A DNA stretch of 64,000 nt, from positions 62,001 through 126,000 of the forward strand of contig NZ_ATVA01000017.1 of NCBI RefSeq assembly GCF_000420485.1, in the 5' to 3' direction. Within the stretch, counting starts at the first letter, position 1, and every line of letters starts with the position of its first letter. A program made the translations under genes and the position numbers. The notes below the pieces were generated by a model. The model saw nothing but the letters and a program-made list of their open reading frames with translations, was not told where the DNA came from and did no database searches. This document shows, piece after piece, positions 25,233 to 34,300 of the stretch. This DNA is from Paucidesulfovibrio longus DSM 6739 (GTDB taxonomy: Bacteria; Desulfobacterota; Desulfovibrionia; Desulfovibrionales; Desulfovibrionaceae).

Positions 25233-25685
25233 GTTCCTCCACTCCTCGCGGCCCAGCGGGCGTTCGTTCGGTTGCTTAAGACCCCGTACCGGATCGCACC
25301 TGGATTGGAAAGCCCGAGGCGCAAAGACGCCGGTCGCGATGCGGGTCGCTACCGGCTTGCAGAAATCGGGCCGGGCTCCGGCCGCGTTGGCATGATCCAT
25401 GAAGGAAATGAGAGCAGTCGCCCTGGACGGCGAAATCTGCCTGAAATCCGTCGCCCGAAGTGGTGCGAGCAGGATAAACCAATGGTCGGGGCGGATTCCC
25501 CGCTCCCCGAGGCGTCAAGAAACCGTCGAGAAGGGCCGCCCCAAATCCTTCATGCACTGAAGAAAGAAGAGGGTGGACAAAATAGCGGCAGGCATCTTAA
25601 GTGTTGCGGCAGAAGGGTCGAAGAGATCGACAGAGGCACGCGGCGTTGGAAAATCATTCACCTTCAGAATGAACGGAGCGCAGAC
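25233..25685. other. 453-base divergent intergenic region
   Basis: No supported gene lies here; reading frames on both strands are poor and lack ribosome sites. A possible plus-strand promoter is TGGACA at 25574 with TAAGTG at 25598 (18-base spacer). A 24-base element that recurs 844 bases downstream lies at 25651-25674, just before the cytidylyltransferase. This is the longest non-coding stretch of the island and may be the junction between two gene blocks. Confidence 0.6.
25651..25674 (+). repeat. 24-base repeated element, copy 1
   Basis: It begins AAATCATTCAC and ends GAATGAAC. It matches the copy at 26495-26518 in 19 of 24 positions. TCATTC and GAATGA inside it form an inverted repeat. 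It lies 11 bases before the start codon of the cytidylyltransferase gene. Confidence 0.6.
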
Positions 25686-26447
25686 ATGAGCCCGAAGCAG
25701 GAATGCATCGCCATCATCCCGGCCCGCGGGGGCTCCAAGGGCGTGCCGCGCAAAAACATCCGCCCGCTGGGCGGCAAGCCGCTCATCGCCTGGTCCATTG
25801 AACAGGCCCTGGCGAGCGGCGTGGTCGACCGGGTCGTGGTTTCCACCGAGGACGAGGAGATCGCCGAGGTTTCCCGGCAGTGGGGCGCGGACGTGCCCTT
25901 TCTGCGGCCCATGGAACTGGCCGGGGACACCAGCATCGTGGGCGAGGCCGTGAGCTGGACCCTGGACCGCCTCTCGCGCGAGCAGGGCGTGCTGCCGAGC
26001 CGCCGCCTGATCCTCTACCCCACGCACCCCTTCCGCACGCTGCCCATGCTCCGCGAGGCCGTGGCCGCCCTGGACAGCGGCAGCCAGAGCGTCCATACCG
26101 TCCGGGTCATCCACGACAGCGCCGAGCGATACGCGGTCATGCGCGGCGGCCGCCTGCGCCAGATCGCCCCCCGCCTGCCGGGCGCCAAGCCGGGGGCCTA
26201 CAACCGCCTCTACGGCCTGATCAACGGGTCGCGCTCCCCGGAAACCGGCGGCCCGACCACCCTGCTTCCCGTCACCGACGCGGTGAACCTGATGGACATC
26301 GACACCTACGAGGACTTCGAGCTGGCCGAATTGATTCTGGCTCACGGGCTTTACGATCCGCAGGGATCCTGTGATCGGAGCAGAAGTGCGAGTGCGACGC
26401 GTGAGGGTGACGACGGGACCATGCGGGGCAGGGGACGATTGACGTGA
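25686..26447 (+). CDS. Acylneuraminate/CMP-sugar cytidylyltransferase (NeuA-like)
   Basis: The 253-residue enzyme couples CTP to a sugar acid or related sugar to form a CMP-sugar. The signature IIPARGGSKGVPRKNIRPLGGKPLI is complete, followed by VVVSTEDEEIAEV and the LYPTHPFRT active-site strand. The fold ends near residue 222 (ELAELILAHGLYD). The last 30 residues are Arg/Ser/Gly-rich and look like read-through into non-coding DNA, perhaps after loss of the original stop. The ATG has a GGAGC site. It heads the second island block; a nonulosonic-acid-like or other CMP-activated sugar is a reasonable but unproven product. Confidence 0.87.
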   Translation: MSPKQECIAIIPARGGSKGVPRKNIRPLGGKPLIAWSIEQALASGVVDRVVVSTEDEEIAEVSRQWGADVPFLRPMELAGDTSIVGEAVSWTLDRLSREQGVLPSRRLILYPTHPFRTLPMLREAVAALDSGSQSVHTVRVIHDSAERYAVMRGGRLRQIAPRLPGAKPGAYNRLYGLINGSRSPETGGPTTLLPVTDAVNLMDIDTYEDFELAELILAHGLYDPQGSCDRSRSASATREGDDGTMRGRGRLT

Positions 26448-26494
26448 CGCCCGGAGCGACGCCGGAGGCCCGCAGGCGGGCGCGGTTTTCTCCG

Positions 26495-26518
26495 AAATCA
26501 TTTACTTTGCGAATAAAC
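26495..26518 (+). repeat. 24-base repeated element, copy 2
   Basis: It begins AAATCATTTAC and ends GAATAAAC. It pairs with copy 1 at 25651 and lies 37 bases before the start of the next gene, in an AT-rich patch. Confidence 0.6.
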
Positions 26519-26555
26519 AAACCGCACTGCGCAGCGGATCAGGAAAAAGCGAGAC

Positions 26556-27893
26556 ATGACGGGTAACGGTGCTCACATCGGCGTGCTGATGCCGATCTAC
26601 TTCTCCCCCGGGGAGGCCTGGTGGCGCGAAGCCGCGAACGAGGCCGTGCTCCTGGGCGAGCTGTCGCGCCTGGCCCGCATGGGCGGCACGGAGGGCACGG
26701 GCGACCTGATCGGCCTGCGCGCGCCGCTGGTCGTCACGGACGAAGCCGGGCTCGCCCGGAAGCTGCGGGAGGCGGGACTCTCCGTGCTGGACGGCCCCTC
26801 GCCCTCGCCGGAATCCCCGTCGCTGCTGCCGCTCGGCTCGCGCGCCGCGCTTCGGGAGCTGGCTCCGGACCGGGACGCGCGTCTGCTCCTGCTCGATTTC
26901 CGCCGCCTCGCCGCCGTGGCCGAAGACTGCCGCGCCGTGCTGCGCGCCGCAGGGGAGGCGGGCATGGACGCGGCCGGAGTCTGGACCACGGTGCTCCAGC
27001 CCAGGGACCACCCCTGCCAGCTCCGGCGCCACATGACGGTGCGCGAGACCGGATTTCTGCATTGCCTGGACCCCGCTCCGGAGCTCCTGCGCCGGGGCTA
27101 CCGCGCGTCCCTGCCCTACCAGGCCATGCACGGCTTCGCGCACGAGCCGGCCGGAACCTGCTTCCGGCCCGAACTGGCCCCTGCCGGAGAGCCTTTGCGC
27201 CACGGCGAGGAGGCCGACATTCTTCTGCGCAGCTCCGGCGACGGCGCGGCCCGCTGTTTGGTGAGCGAGCAGCGTCTCGCCCGCATGGCTCGGCGGCTCC
27301 GGCTGCCGTCCGAGGCCCGCATCACGGGCTTCGCCTGCGAGCCGCTGTTCCCGCGGGACGCCCTGCTCTTCGAGCGCGACGGCCAGACCTGGCTGCTTGT
27401 CGAGGCGCTGCCCGACGACGCCGAGGAAACCGGCGCGCTGGCCTCCATCCAAAACAGGGACCACTACCACGAACATGTCTGCGCCATCGGAATCCCCTGC
27501 CGCCTTCCGGTTCCGGCCGTGGGTCCGGGCATTCCGCTGTGCGTCGTCAACGAGGGCGCACAGGGCTCGGCCCCCGCGCTGAGCATTCCCTTTCAGGAAT
27601 CCCTGGGGCTCTGGAGCATGGATTCCGACGGCGAAATGCGCAATCTGACCGAGGGAACCCGCATTTCGGGACGCCAGACATTCCCCGAATGCTATCTCGT
27701 GGAGGCGGTCGCGACCCTGGGCCGCGCTGTGGATCTGGCCCGCTTCGACGCGCTGCTCGCCGAGGGCGGGGTCAGCGGCGTGCCGGTTTCCGAGGAACGC
27801 CTGATCGTCAGGAACCGCCTCGACCTGCTGCGCCACAGGGTTGCCTGCCCGGCGCGGCTCCCGGCCGAGGCCAAGGAGGCGACATGCCCGTAA
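26556..27893 (+). CDS. Unknown protein of the glycan island
   Basis: I do not recognise this 445-residue soluble protein. It has alternating alpha/beta character. Visible blocks are GVLMPIYFSPGEAWW at the front, a VVTDEAGLARKLREAGLSVLDG strand-helix, an RDHPCQLRRHM segment, RETGFLHCLDPAPELLRRGY, and late hydrophobic strands. The RDHP/CQLRR stretch vaguely recalls cytidylyltransferase-type enzymes, but this is not enough to assign. The last ten bases overlap the next start, so translation is probably coupled. It begins the 24-gene run to 55097 and follows repeat copy 2. Confidence 0.8.
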   Translation: MTGNGAHIGVLMPIYFSPGEAWWREAANEAVLLGELSRLARMGGTEGTGDLIGLRAPLVVTDEAGLARKLREAGLSVLDGPSPSPESPSLLPLGSRAALRELAPDRDARLLLLDFRRLAAVAEDCRAVLRAAGEAGMDAAGVWTTVLQPRDHPCQLRRHMTVRETGFLHCLDPAPELLRRGYRASLPYQAMHGFAHEPAGTCFRPELAPAGEPLRHGEEADILLRSSGDGAARCLVSEQRLARMARRLRLPSEARITGFACEPLFPRDALLFERDGQTWLLVEALPDDAEETGALASIQNRDHYHEHVCAIGIPCRLPVPAVGPGIPLCVVNEGAQGSAPALSIPFQESLGLWSMDSDGEMRNLTEGTRISGRQTFPECYLVEAVATLGRAVDLARFDALLAEGGVSGVPVSEERLIVRNRLDLLRHRVACPARLPAEAKEATCP

Positions 27894-28915
27894 GCGACCT
27901 GAGCGCCCTGCCCCTTGCTGCGCCCTCTCCGGCAACGGAATCCCCGGCCCCGGCTCTGCCCGGATGCGACGTCCTGGGCCTGCTCGCGGGGCCGTTCCTG
28001 ACGCATGGTTCCCCCACGGCCTGCGCCGCGCTGAGCGGGCTTTTCGGCGGACTTCAGCCCGCCGCGACCCCGGACGAAACCCTGCCGGAATTCGGCCTCG
28101 CCCCGCTGGAGCGCCGCAGGCTGGACACGAATACCGCGCTGGCCATGCGGCCCGACAGCGTCCGCAGCGAACTGCTCTTTTTCCATGACGGACGGTTCCA
28201 CCGCTACGACACCGCCGGCGGGAAGACCGTTCCGTTCGGGCCGAACATGGGCGCGTCCCAGGGCTGCTTCGGCGGGGCCGACGGCCGGGTCTGGTTCAGC
28301 CATCCCCGCAAGGCCGAGGCGCTCCGCTACGGCCCGGACGGCGAACTGGAACAACGGCTTCCCCTGCGCAACGAGCGCGGCGAGGCCATGCAGCCCTTCT
28401 GGGGGGCGTGCTGCCTGCGCGACGGCCGCGAGGAACACTACTACATCGCCAGCGCGGACCGCGAACGGCTGCTGCTGCACGTGGACCCGGAAACCGGCGA
28501 GAGCGAGACCATGCGTCCGGGACTGGTCAGCCAGCCCACCCGCATCGCCTGCGTGGGGCGGCGCATGCTCGTGCTCGACTCCCGCAACGCCCTGCTGGTG
28601 CTCGACGCGACGCGGTCCTTCCGCGAGCCGCGCGTGGAGCGCGTGATTCCGGTGCCCACGGACACGGCGCACGTCATCACCGCGCCCCACGGCATCTATC
28701 TCTGCGGGATATCCTGGATCAGCCGCATGGACGCCGACCTGCGCAGCCGCGGCAGCGTCCGGCTGGACAGCCTGCCCGGCCTGGAACGGGGGCTGCGCTG
28801 GCCGAGCATGGTCATCACCGAAAACAACGGCCCGGAGCTCTGGGTGCTGGACTGGTGCACCCGCGACCTGATCCGGCTCTCCCTCCGCCTGCCCGGCCAG
28901 TCCATTCAGGAGTAA
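27884..28915 (+). CDS. Unknown protein, probably beta-propeller-like
   Basis: The 343-residue protein has an N-terminal Pro/Ala-rich stretch (about 1-45). Repeated short beta-sheet blocks of roughly 45 residues follow, such as GGADGRVWFSHPRKAEALRY, YIASADRERLLLHVDPE and APHGIYLCGISWISRMD, suggesting a six-bladed NHL or YVTN-like propeller. No signal peptide or catalytic motif is evident. The ATG sits behind a strong AAGGAGG site inside the end of the previous gene. It could be a binding or scaffold protein for the complex encoded here. Confidence 0.78.
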   Translation: MPVSDLSALPLAAPSPATESPAPALPGCDVLGLLAGPFLTHGSPTACAALSGLFGGLQPAATPDETLPEFGLAPLERRRLDTNTALAMRPDSVRSELLFFHDGRFHRYDTAGGKTVPFGPNMGASQGCFGGADGRVWFSHPRKAEALRYGPDGELEQRLPLRNERGEAMQPFWGACCLRDGREEHYYIASADRERLLLHVDPETGESETMRPGLVSQPTRIACVGRRMLVLDSRNALLVLDATRSFREPRVERVIPVPTDTAHVITAPHGIYLCGISWISRMDADLRSRGSVRLDSLPGLERGLRWPSMVITENNGPELWVLDWCTRDLIRLSLRLPGQSIQE

Positions 28916-28919
28916 GAAC

Positions 28920-30236
28920 ATGAAGACCCTGATCTGCAAGTATCGCAACACTTCCGGCGCCCTGTACTGCCACCAGATCGTCCCCCTGCCGGACGGCGCG
29001 GTCTTTTCCAGCGAGATCATCATCGCCTACGCCTTCCTGCGCGACAACCTGCCGGGCGGCTGCGACTACCTCGAACTGGACTTTCCCATGCAGCCGGAAA
29101 CCGCCGAGGAACTGGTCCGGCGCTACGACACCATCGTCTATTTCGCGCCCTTCCCGAACTCCGAGAACCTGGACGTGCTCGCGATGCTCCCGCAAATGGC
29201 CGTGGAGCGCGGCGTGCGCACGGTCTTCGTCTGCCGCGAGTTCGGCTACACCCGCGACCTCGTGGCGCGCTATCCCCTCGGACACGCGGCCCTGGACTGC
29301 ACGGACATCGTGGCCGGGCTGGACCACCTGCTCCAGGGAGGGTTCTTCGAGGCCGCGCCCCAAGGCCCCTGCCTGCACCTGGACGACAAGGCCGTGCCAC
29401 CGGAGACGCGCCTCTACCGCGACATCTCCATTCTGGACGCGCCCGAGGTCACCAACGACCCGGCCTACAAGACCCATCCGGAAATCCGCAGCCAGCGCTG
29501 GTATCTCATCGGTTCCGGCTGCGCCCGGCACTGCTCCTTCTGCCTCTGGAACGGCTCCTGCCACCGCAACCGCGACCTGGACATCCTGGAGCGCGAGTTC
29601 GAGTGGCTGGAAGGCGGGGCCGAATACTGCCATCCGAACCTGTTCTGGAAGCGCTCCTGGAACGAGGACTACCTCAACCGCATCCGCCGCTTCCCGTCCA
29701 AAAGCTACCTCAAGGGCACGGCCCACATCGCGGACCTTTACGCCTGCCGCGACCTGCTGCCCGCATGGCGCGACGTCGGCCTGCATACGCTCAGCGTGGG
29801 CATCGAAAGCGCCCACGAGCGCGTCCTGAGCTCCATCGGCAAGACGGACAACGACATGGAAAAGCTGCGCGAGGTCAGCCGGATCCTGCGCGACCTGGAC
29901 ATGGAGCTCTACGTCAACCTGATCATCGGGCTGCCCGAGGACGGCAACGACTCCCTGAAGCAGACCTACGACCTTATGGGCGAGATGGGCTTCTACACCA
30001 GTTGCTGCTCCTTCCTGGTGCCCTATCCGGGAACCAAAGTGTACCACGAGATCCTGGACAGCGGCCTCTGCACCGCCGAAGACCTGAGCCTGGAAAGGCA
30101 CATGGACTTCTACGCCAACCGCAAGCGCACGGGCGAGCGGCCCCGCGTGCGCACCCGGCACATCGGCGAGGACGACCTCTGCCGCTGGTACGAGACCTTC
30201 CGCAGCAAGCTGCACGGCAACCCCATGGACATCTGA
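28920..30236 (+). CDS. Radical SAM protein of the B12-binding-type (BchE/P-methylase-like) group
   Basis: The 438-residue protein has an N-terminal alpha/beta region (about 1-190) where related enzymes carry cobalamin. The usual DxHxxG cobalamin loop is not seen. The radical SAM core carries C201, C205 and C208 in GSGCARHCSFC, then VGIESAHERVLSSIGK and the INLIIGLPE-type strand (YVNLIIGLPEDG). Members of this group perform methylations, cyclisations or C-C bond formation. It is the second radical SAM gene of the window and starts four bases after the previous stop. The substrate is unknown. Confidence 0.85.
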   Translation: MKTLICKYRNTSGALYCHQIVPLPDGAVFSSEIIIAYAFLRDNLPGGCDYLELDFPMQPETAEELVRRYDTIVYFAPFPNSENLDVLAMLPQMAVERGVRTVFVCREFGYTRDLVARYPLGHAALDCTDIVAGLDHLLQGGFFEAAPQGPCLHLDDKAVPPETRLYRDISILDAPEVTNDPAYKTHPEIRSQRWYLIGSGCARHCSFCLWNGSCHRNRDLDILEREFEWLEGGAEYCHPNLFWKRSWNEDYLNRIRRFPSKSYLKGTAHIADLYACRDLLPAWRDVGLHTLSVGIESAHERVLSSIGKTDNDMEKLREVSRILRDLDMELYVNLIIGLPEDGNDSLKQTYDLMGEMGFYTSCCSFLVPYPGTKVYHEILDSGLCTAEDLSLERHMDFYANRKRTGERPRVRTRHIGEDDLCRWYETFRSKLHGNPMDI

Positions 30237-30250
30237 GCAGAGGAAACGGC

Positions 30251-31354
30251 ATGACCACGACACCCGCCTGCCCCCCCTATCTCGTCACGCTGATCACCTA
30301 TGCGTGCAACTACGCCTGCCCGGGCTGCTACCACGGCCACCGGGAGGAAATGCGGCCCTATTTCGAGGCCAAGCGCAAGAACATGCGGCTCGCGGAGTTC
30401 CGGGGCATCGTGGACGAGGTCGCCCCGCACCGGATCAAGATCGGGCTGAACTCCCTGGGCGAGGTCTTCCTCAACCCCGACGTCTACGACATGATCGCCT
30501 ATGCCGTGGGGTCGGGCCTGCGCATCGAGTTCGACACCAACGGCTCCCTCCTTGAACCCGACGCCCTGGCCGAGGCCGCCCCCTCGGACGTGATCTTCTC
30601 CGTGGACGGCATGAGCCAGGAGTCGTACGCCAGCTACCGGGTCAACGGCAGGCTGGATGTGGTGCTCGGCAAGCTGGAGCGCTTCGCGCGCAACGTGGAC
30701 GCCCGGGGGACCGCGACCAACATCTACGTCAAGTTCCTGATCAACGGCCACAACGAGCACGAGGTGGACGAGGCCCGGCGTTTTGTCGAATCCCTGCCCG
30801 GCGTGCGCTTCCTGGTGGACTGCTTTTTCCCGCCGCCGCCGAGCTTCGGCTATCGGCTCGCGCATCCGGACCAGGTGCCCCTGGACATCTACGAGGACTG
30901 GCGGCCGCGCAAGCTCGCGGAATACGACCTCTTCGCCCCGCACCCGGAGCTGGGCGTGGCCCGCAGCAAGACCTGGGACCACCCCTTTGCCATGCGCTGC
31001 ACGGACATCTACAACACCCTCTACGTGGACACGGACGGCGGGGCCTATCCCTGCTGCTTCGCCAACACGCCCCGCGCCCACGACCTCACCCGCGTGCAGG
31101 ACGAGCTGCTCCTGGGCAACGTCTTCCGGGACGGCGTGCTCGGCGTCTTTCACGGCGAGCGGGCCGCCCGGCTGCGCGAAGCCTACACGCGAAAGCAGGG
31201 GCGCATCCCGGTCTGCGGCACCTGCCGAGCCAACCGCGTCAAGCGGCTGATCCAGGCCGTGGAGGGCGCGAAGTCCCATCATTTCGAAACGCTGAACGAT
31301 TTCGGCCGCAAGCCGGAGCAGGCCGGGCCGAAGCCTGCGGAGGACGCGCGATGA
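30251..31354 (+). CDS. Radical SAM/SPASM protein, paralogue A
   Basis: The 367-residue protein has the cluster C19, C23, C26 in YACNYACPGC and the FDTNGSLL and FSVDGMSQESY strands of the radical SAM barrel. A C-terminal SPASM-like region has LYVDTDGGAYPCCFAN and CGTCRANR. It closely resembles the gene at 40223, so one arose from the other by duplication. SPASM enzymes use auxiliary clusters for oxidations or epimerisations of peptides, sugars or alcohols. The stop overlaps the following ATG by four bases. Confidence 0.87.
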   Translation: MTTTPACPPYLVTLITYACNYACPGCYHGHREEMRPYFEAKRKNMRLAEFRGIVDEVAPHRIKIGLNSLGEVFLNPDVYDMIAYAVGSGLRIEFDTNGSLLEPDALAEAAPSDVIFSVDGMSQESYASYRVNGRLDVVLGKLERFARNVDARGTATNIYVKFLINGHNEHEVDEARRFVESLPGVRFLVDCFFPPPPSFGYRLAHPDQVPLDIYEDWRPRKLAEYDLFAPHPELGVARSKTWDHPFAMRCTDIYNTLYVDTDGGAYPCCFANTPRAHDLTRVQDELLLGNVFRDGVLGVFHGERAARLREAYTRKQGRIPVCGTCRANRVKRLIQAVEGAKSHHFETLNDFGRKPEQAGPKPAEDAR

Positions 31355-32415
31355 ATCCCCCGACGCACCTGTATTTCAACACCACGAACCGGTGCAACTA
31401 CCGCTGCACCTACTGCACCTTCCACTCCCCGATCTGGAAGCCGGAGCTGGGCGCTCCGGGGTTCACCCTCGGGCTGGAGGACTTCCGCCGCGAGCTGGAC
31501 CTGCTGGAAGAGGGCGCGGGCGACCACCGCTTCGAGCAGATCACCTTCACGGGCATGGGCGAGCCCATGCTCAACCCGGACATCCTCGGGCTCATCGCCC
31601 TGGTCAAGGAGCGGGGCTACACCTGCGCCCTGATCAGCAACTTCTCCCGGCTGCTCACCCCGCACATCGACGCGCTCATGGACCTGGGCCTGGACGGGCT
31701 CTACACCAACCTCGATTCCGGCGTGGCCTCCCACTATGAGGAACTGCGCCGGGGCGCGAAGTTCGAAACCACCCTGGCCAACATCCGGGCCGCGGCCCGG
31801 ACGGCGGCGCGGAAGAATCCGGGCCTGAACTTCGAGGTCCACAACCTGGTCACTCCCGAAAGCGTGGACCTGATTCCGGGCTTCATCGACACCGTGGCCG
31901 AAGCCGGGGTGAGGAAGGTCGTCATCAAGACCTTCGTGAACTTCCTGGACGTGGACGCCGGGGACCGCTTCTTCACCCACCTGGATGCGCAGCGCGACTT
32001 TTTCGCGGCCGTGGCCCGCGCCAAGGAATACGGGCGCGAACGCGGCGTGCGGGTCAACGCCCCGGCCTACGCCGAGGTGCTTTCCGGAGCGCGCGAATAC
32101 CGCGCGGACGATCCGGACCTGCGCTGCGGCATCGGCTCCGGCCTGCACCTGAACTTCGGCCCCCTGGAGCTTGGCGAGGAAGACCTGCTGGGCAACGTGC
32201 TGCACTGCTGCCCGGTGATGCGCCGGGAGGAGCACCGCAGCTACGGCAACATCCTGCGCGACCCCCTGGAGCGCATTCTCGCCCATCCGGCGCGGGTGCG
32301 GCTGCTGGAGGGGAACGCGCGCGGCGAGATCGTGCACCCGGAATGCCGGAGCTGCGAATACTGCCTGCTCGGCCTGCACGAACTCCACGCCGCGCCCCAG
32401 GAGGCCGCCTCGTGA
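31351..32415 (+). CDS. Radical SAM protein
   Basis: The 354-residue protein has the cluster C15, C19, C22 in NRCNYRCTYC, a TFTGMGEPMLNPD block and a C-terminal cysteine-rich part (VLHCCPVMRRE, then ECRSCEYC), which probably holds an auxiliary cluster. It overlaps both neighbours by four bases. The GMGEP motif is intact, so SAM binding is expected. It is not close to the paralogue pair. The reaction is unknown. Confidence 0.86.
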   Translation: MNPPTHLYFNTTNRCNYRCTYCTFHSPIWKPELGAPGFTLGLEDFRRELDLLEEGAGDHRFEQITFTGMGEPMLNPDILGLIALVKERGYTCALISNFSRLLTPHIDALMDLGLDGLYTNLDSGVASHYEELRRGAKFETTLANIRAAARTAARKNPGLNFEVHNLVTPESVDLIPGFIDTVAEAGVRKVVIKTFVNFLDVDAGDRFFTHLDAQRDFFAAVARAKEYGRERGVRVNAPAYAEVLSGAREYRADDPDLRCGIGSGLHLNFGPLELGEEDLLGNVLHCCPVMRREEHRSYGNILRDPLERILAHPARVRLLEGNARGEIVHPECRSCEYCLLGLHELHAAPQEAAS

Positions 32416-33590
32416 GCGAAACCCGCGCCTCCCGCAGAGAATACGAGGCCATCCGTGCCCGCGAGGCCGAGAACCGGGCCTATTACGACCGCGACGACGG
32501 CGTGGCCGCGCCCCCGCACACGGTCTGCCTCTCCGTGAACAACAACTGCTTCATGTCCTGCAAGATGTGCGACATCGGCACGGCCAACGCCACGCGCATG
32601 GCCCGGCTGCACGACAACCAGTTCTCGGACCGCTACGTGCAGACCCGGAACTACCGCGAGCTGCCCTTCGAGCGCATCCGCGACCTGGTGGACGAGATCG
32701 CGCCCTTCGCGCCCACGGTGAAGACGAATTTCGTGGAACCGCTGCTCTACAAGCGGCTCCGGGAGGTGGCCGAGCACGTCAAAAGCCGGGGGCTGCCCTT
32801 CTACACCATCACCAACGGCTGGATGCTGGAAAAGCACGCGCCCTGGCTGGCCGAGTGCTGCGACCTGATCCGCGTCTCCCTGGACGGCACGGCCGAGGTC
32901 CACGACGCCATCCGGGGCAAGAAGGGCAGCTGGGAGCGCACCGTGCGCGGGCTCCGGGCCTTGGTGGCGGCGCGGCGCGCACGGGGGGCCGAGCGGCCCA
33001 TCGTCGGCATCTGCTGCACCATCAGCAACCACAACTATTTCAACCTCGTGGACTTCATGGCCGCGCTGGAGCGCGAGAACCTGCTCGGCGAGCTCTACAT
33101 CAACTTCAACCACCTGCTCTTCACCACCCAGTGGGAGCTGGACGAAACCCGCGCGGCCTCGGACCTCTTCGAGGGACTCAAGCTCTGCAGCATCGACAAC
33201 ATCGTCTTCGAGGAGCTGGACACGGACGCGCTGCGCGCCCAGATCGCGACCCTGGAGGAACGCTGGCCCCAGGACGGCCACCATTATTATTTCTCGCCCT
33301 GGCTGCGCGACGAGGACATCGCCGCCTTCTACGATCCGGACTCGCGGATGTTTCCGGGCACGCCCTGCTACCTGCCCTGGTACGCGGCCCAGCTCGACAT
33401 CGAGGGCAACCTGGGCATCTACGGCCACTGCATTCTCCCGGACCTGGGCAACGCCTTCGAGGAGGGCTTTCTGGCCGCCTGGAACTCGGAGCGCGCGCGG
33501 CGGATTCGCCGGGAACTCAAGAACGCGGGCTCGTTTCCGGGCTGCAACAAGTGCATCGGCACGCTCTACCCGCTCAGGGGGCGCAGATGA
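32412..33590 (+). CDS. Radical SAM/SPASM protein
   Basis: The 392-residue protein starts at a GTG behind AGGAGG and overlaps the previous stop. An N-terminal helical segment (1-38) precedes the cluster C46, C50, C53 in NNNCFMSCKMC. The SPASM end has CYLPWYAAQLDIEGNLGIYGHC and GCNKC. The usual GGEP is replaced by NFVEPLLY, an altered SAM-binding stretch. The substrate is unknown. Confidence 0.86.
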   Translation: MSETRASRREYEAIRAREAENRAYYDRDDGVAAPPHTVCLSVNNNCFMSCKMCDIGTANATRMARLHDNQFSDRYVQTRNYRELPFERIRDLVDEIAPFAPTVKTNFVEPLLYKRLREVAEHVKSRGLPFYTITNGWMLEKHAPWLAECCDLIRVSLDGTAEVHDAIRGKKGSWERTVRGLRALVAARRARGAERPIVGICCTISNHNYFNLVDFMAALERENLLGELYINFNHLLFTTQWELDETRAASDLFEGLKLCSIDNIVFEELDTDALRAQIATLEERWPQDGHHYYFSPWLRDEDIAAFYDPDSRMFPGTPCYLPWYAAQLDIEGNLGIYGHCILPDLGNAFEEGFLAAWNSERARRIRRELKNAGSFPGCNKCIGTLYPLRGRR

Positions 33591-34300
33591 CGCCATCGGA
33601 CCGCGACCGCGCCCTGCGCGAACGCCACAACGAATTCTTCACGGGCGAGCACGCCCGGAACAACCGCGGCCGCGTGCTCACCCCCGGACAGCAGAAGCTC
33701 GTCTCCCTGCTGCGCATGGGCGCGCTGGGCGAAAACCTGCGCGAGGGGCGGGGCCGCCCGGCCCTGGACGCGGGCTGCGGCGCGGGCTTCAACACCGTGA
33801 GCCTGGGGCTGCTCGGCTGGCGGGCCCACGCCTTCGACATCACCCCGGAGCTGGCCGAAAACGCCCGCGCCAACGCGGCCGGATACGGCGTGGAGGCCGA
33901 GGTCCGCTGCGGCACGAACCAGGCCGTCCCCTTTGCCGACGCGAGCATGGACCTGCTCGTGTCCATGAACGCCGTCCACTACGTGGAGAGCGCCGGGGAG
34001 ATCGAACAGGCATTCGCGGAGTTCGCGCGGGTTCTGCGGCCGGGCGGTCGCCTCTACCTGACCACCAACCACCCGGAAAACTGGATTTTCCAGGACGGCG
34101 AGCCCGCCGGGAAGAACCTCGTGCGCGTGCGCCGGGACGGCGACTACCGCGACGGCCTGACCCTCTACCGCTTTCGGAACGAGGCCGAGCTGCGCTCCCT
34201 GGCCGAGGCCCATTTCTCGGACGTCCGCATCGGCACGGACATGCAGGAATATTTCGTGAAGACCCTGCGCAACTATGTGCTCACGGGGGTGCGCGCATGA
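33587..34300 (+). CDS. Class I SAM-dependent methyltransferase
   Basis: The 237-residue cytoplasmic enzyme has motif I ALDAGCGAGFNTV, the acidic FDITPEL, and the LVSMNAVHYVES and RVLRPGGRLYLTT motifs of Methyltransf_11. It overlaps the radical SAM gene before it and the amidohydrolase after it by four bases each. It probably methylates an intermediate of the island pathway; O- versus N-methylation cannot be told. Confidence 0.88.
   Translation: MTPSDRDRALRERHNEFFTGEHARNNRGRVLTPGQQKLVSLLRMGALGENLREGRGRPALDAGCGAGFNTVSLGLLGWRAHAFDITPELAENARANAAGYGVEAEVRCGTNQAVPFADASMDLLVSMNAVHYVESAGEIEQAFAEFARVLRPGGRLYLTTNHPENWIFQDGEPAGKNLVRVRRDGDYRDGLTLYRFRNEAELRSLAEAHFSDVRIGTDMQEYFVKTLRNYVLTGVRA

Noticed and set aside
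25276-25557. Minus-strand frame of 93 codons in the 453-base gap
   Set aside because: No ribosome site, no conserved motif, and it overlaps the methyltransferase start region.
25636-25650. GGCACG...TTGG as a second sigma-54 promoter
   Set aside because: The distance between the invariant G residues is one base too long, which sigma-54 does not tolerate.
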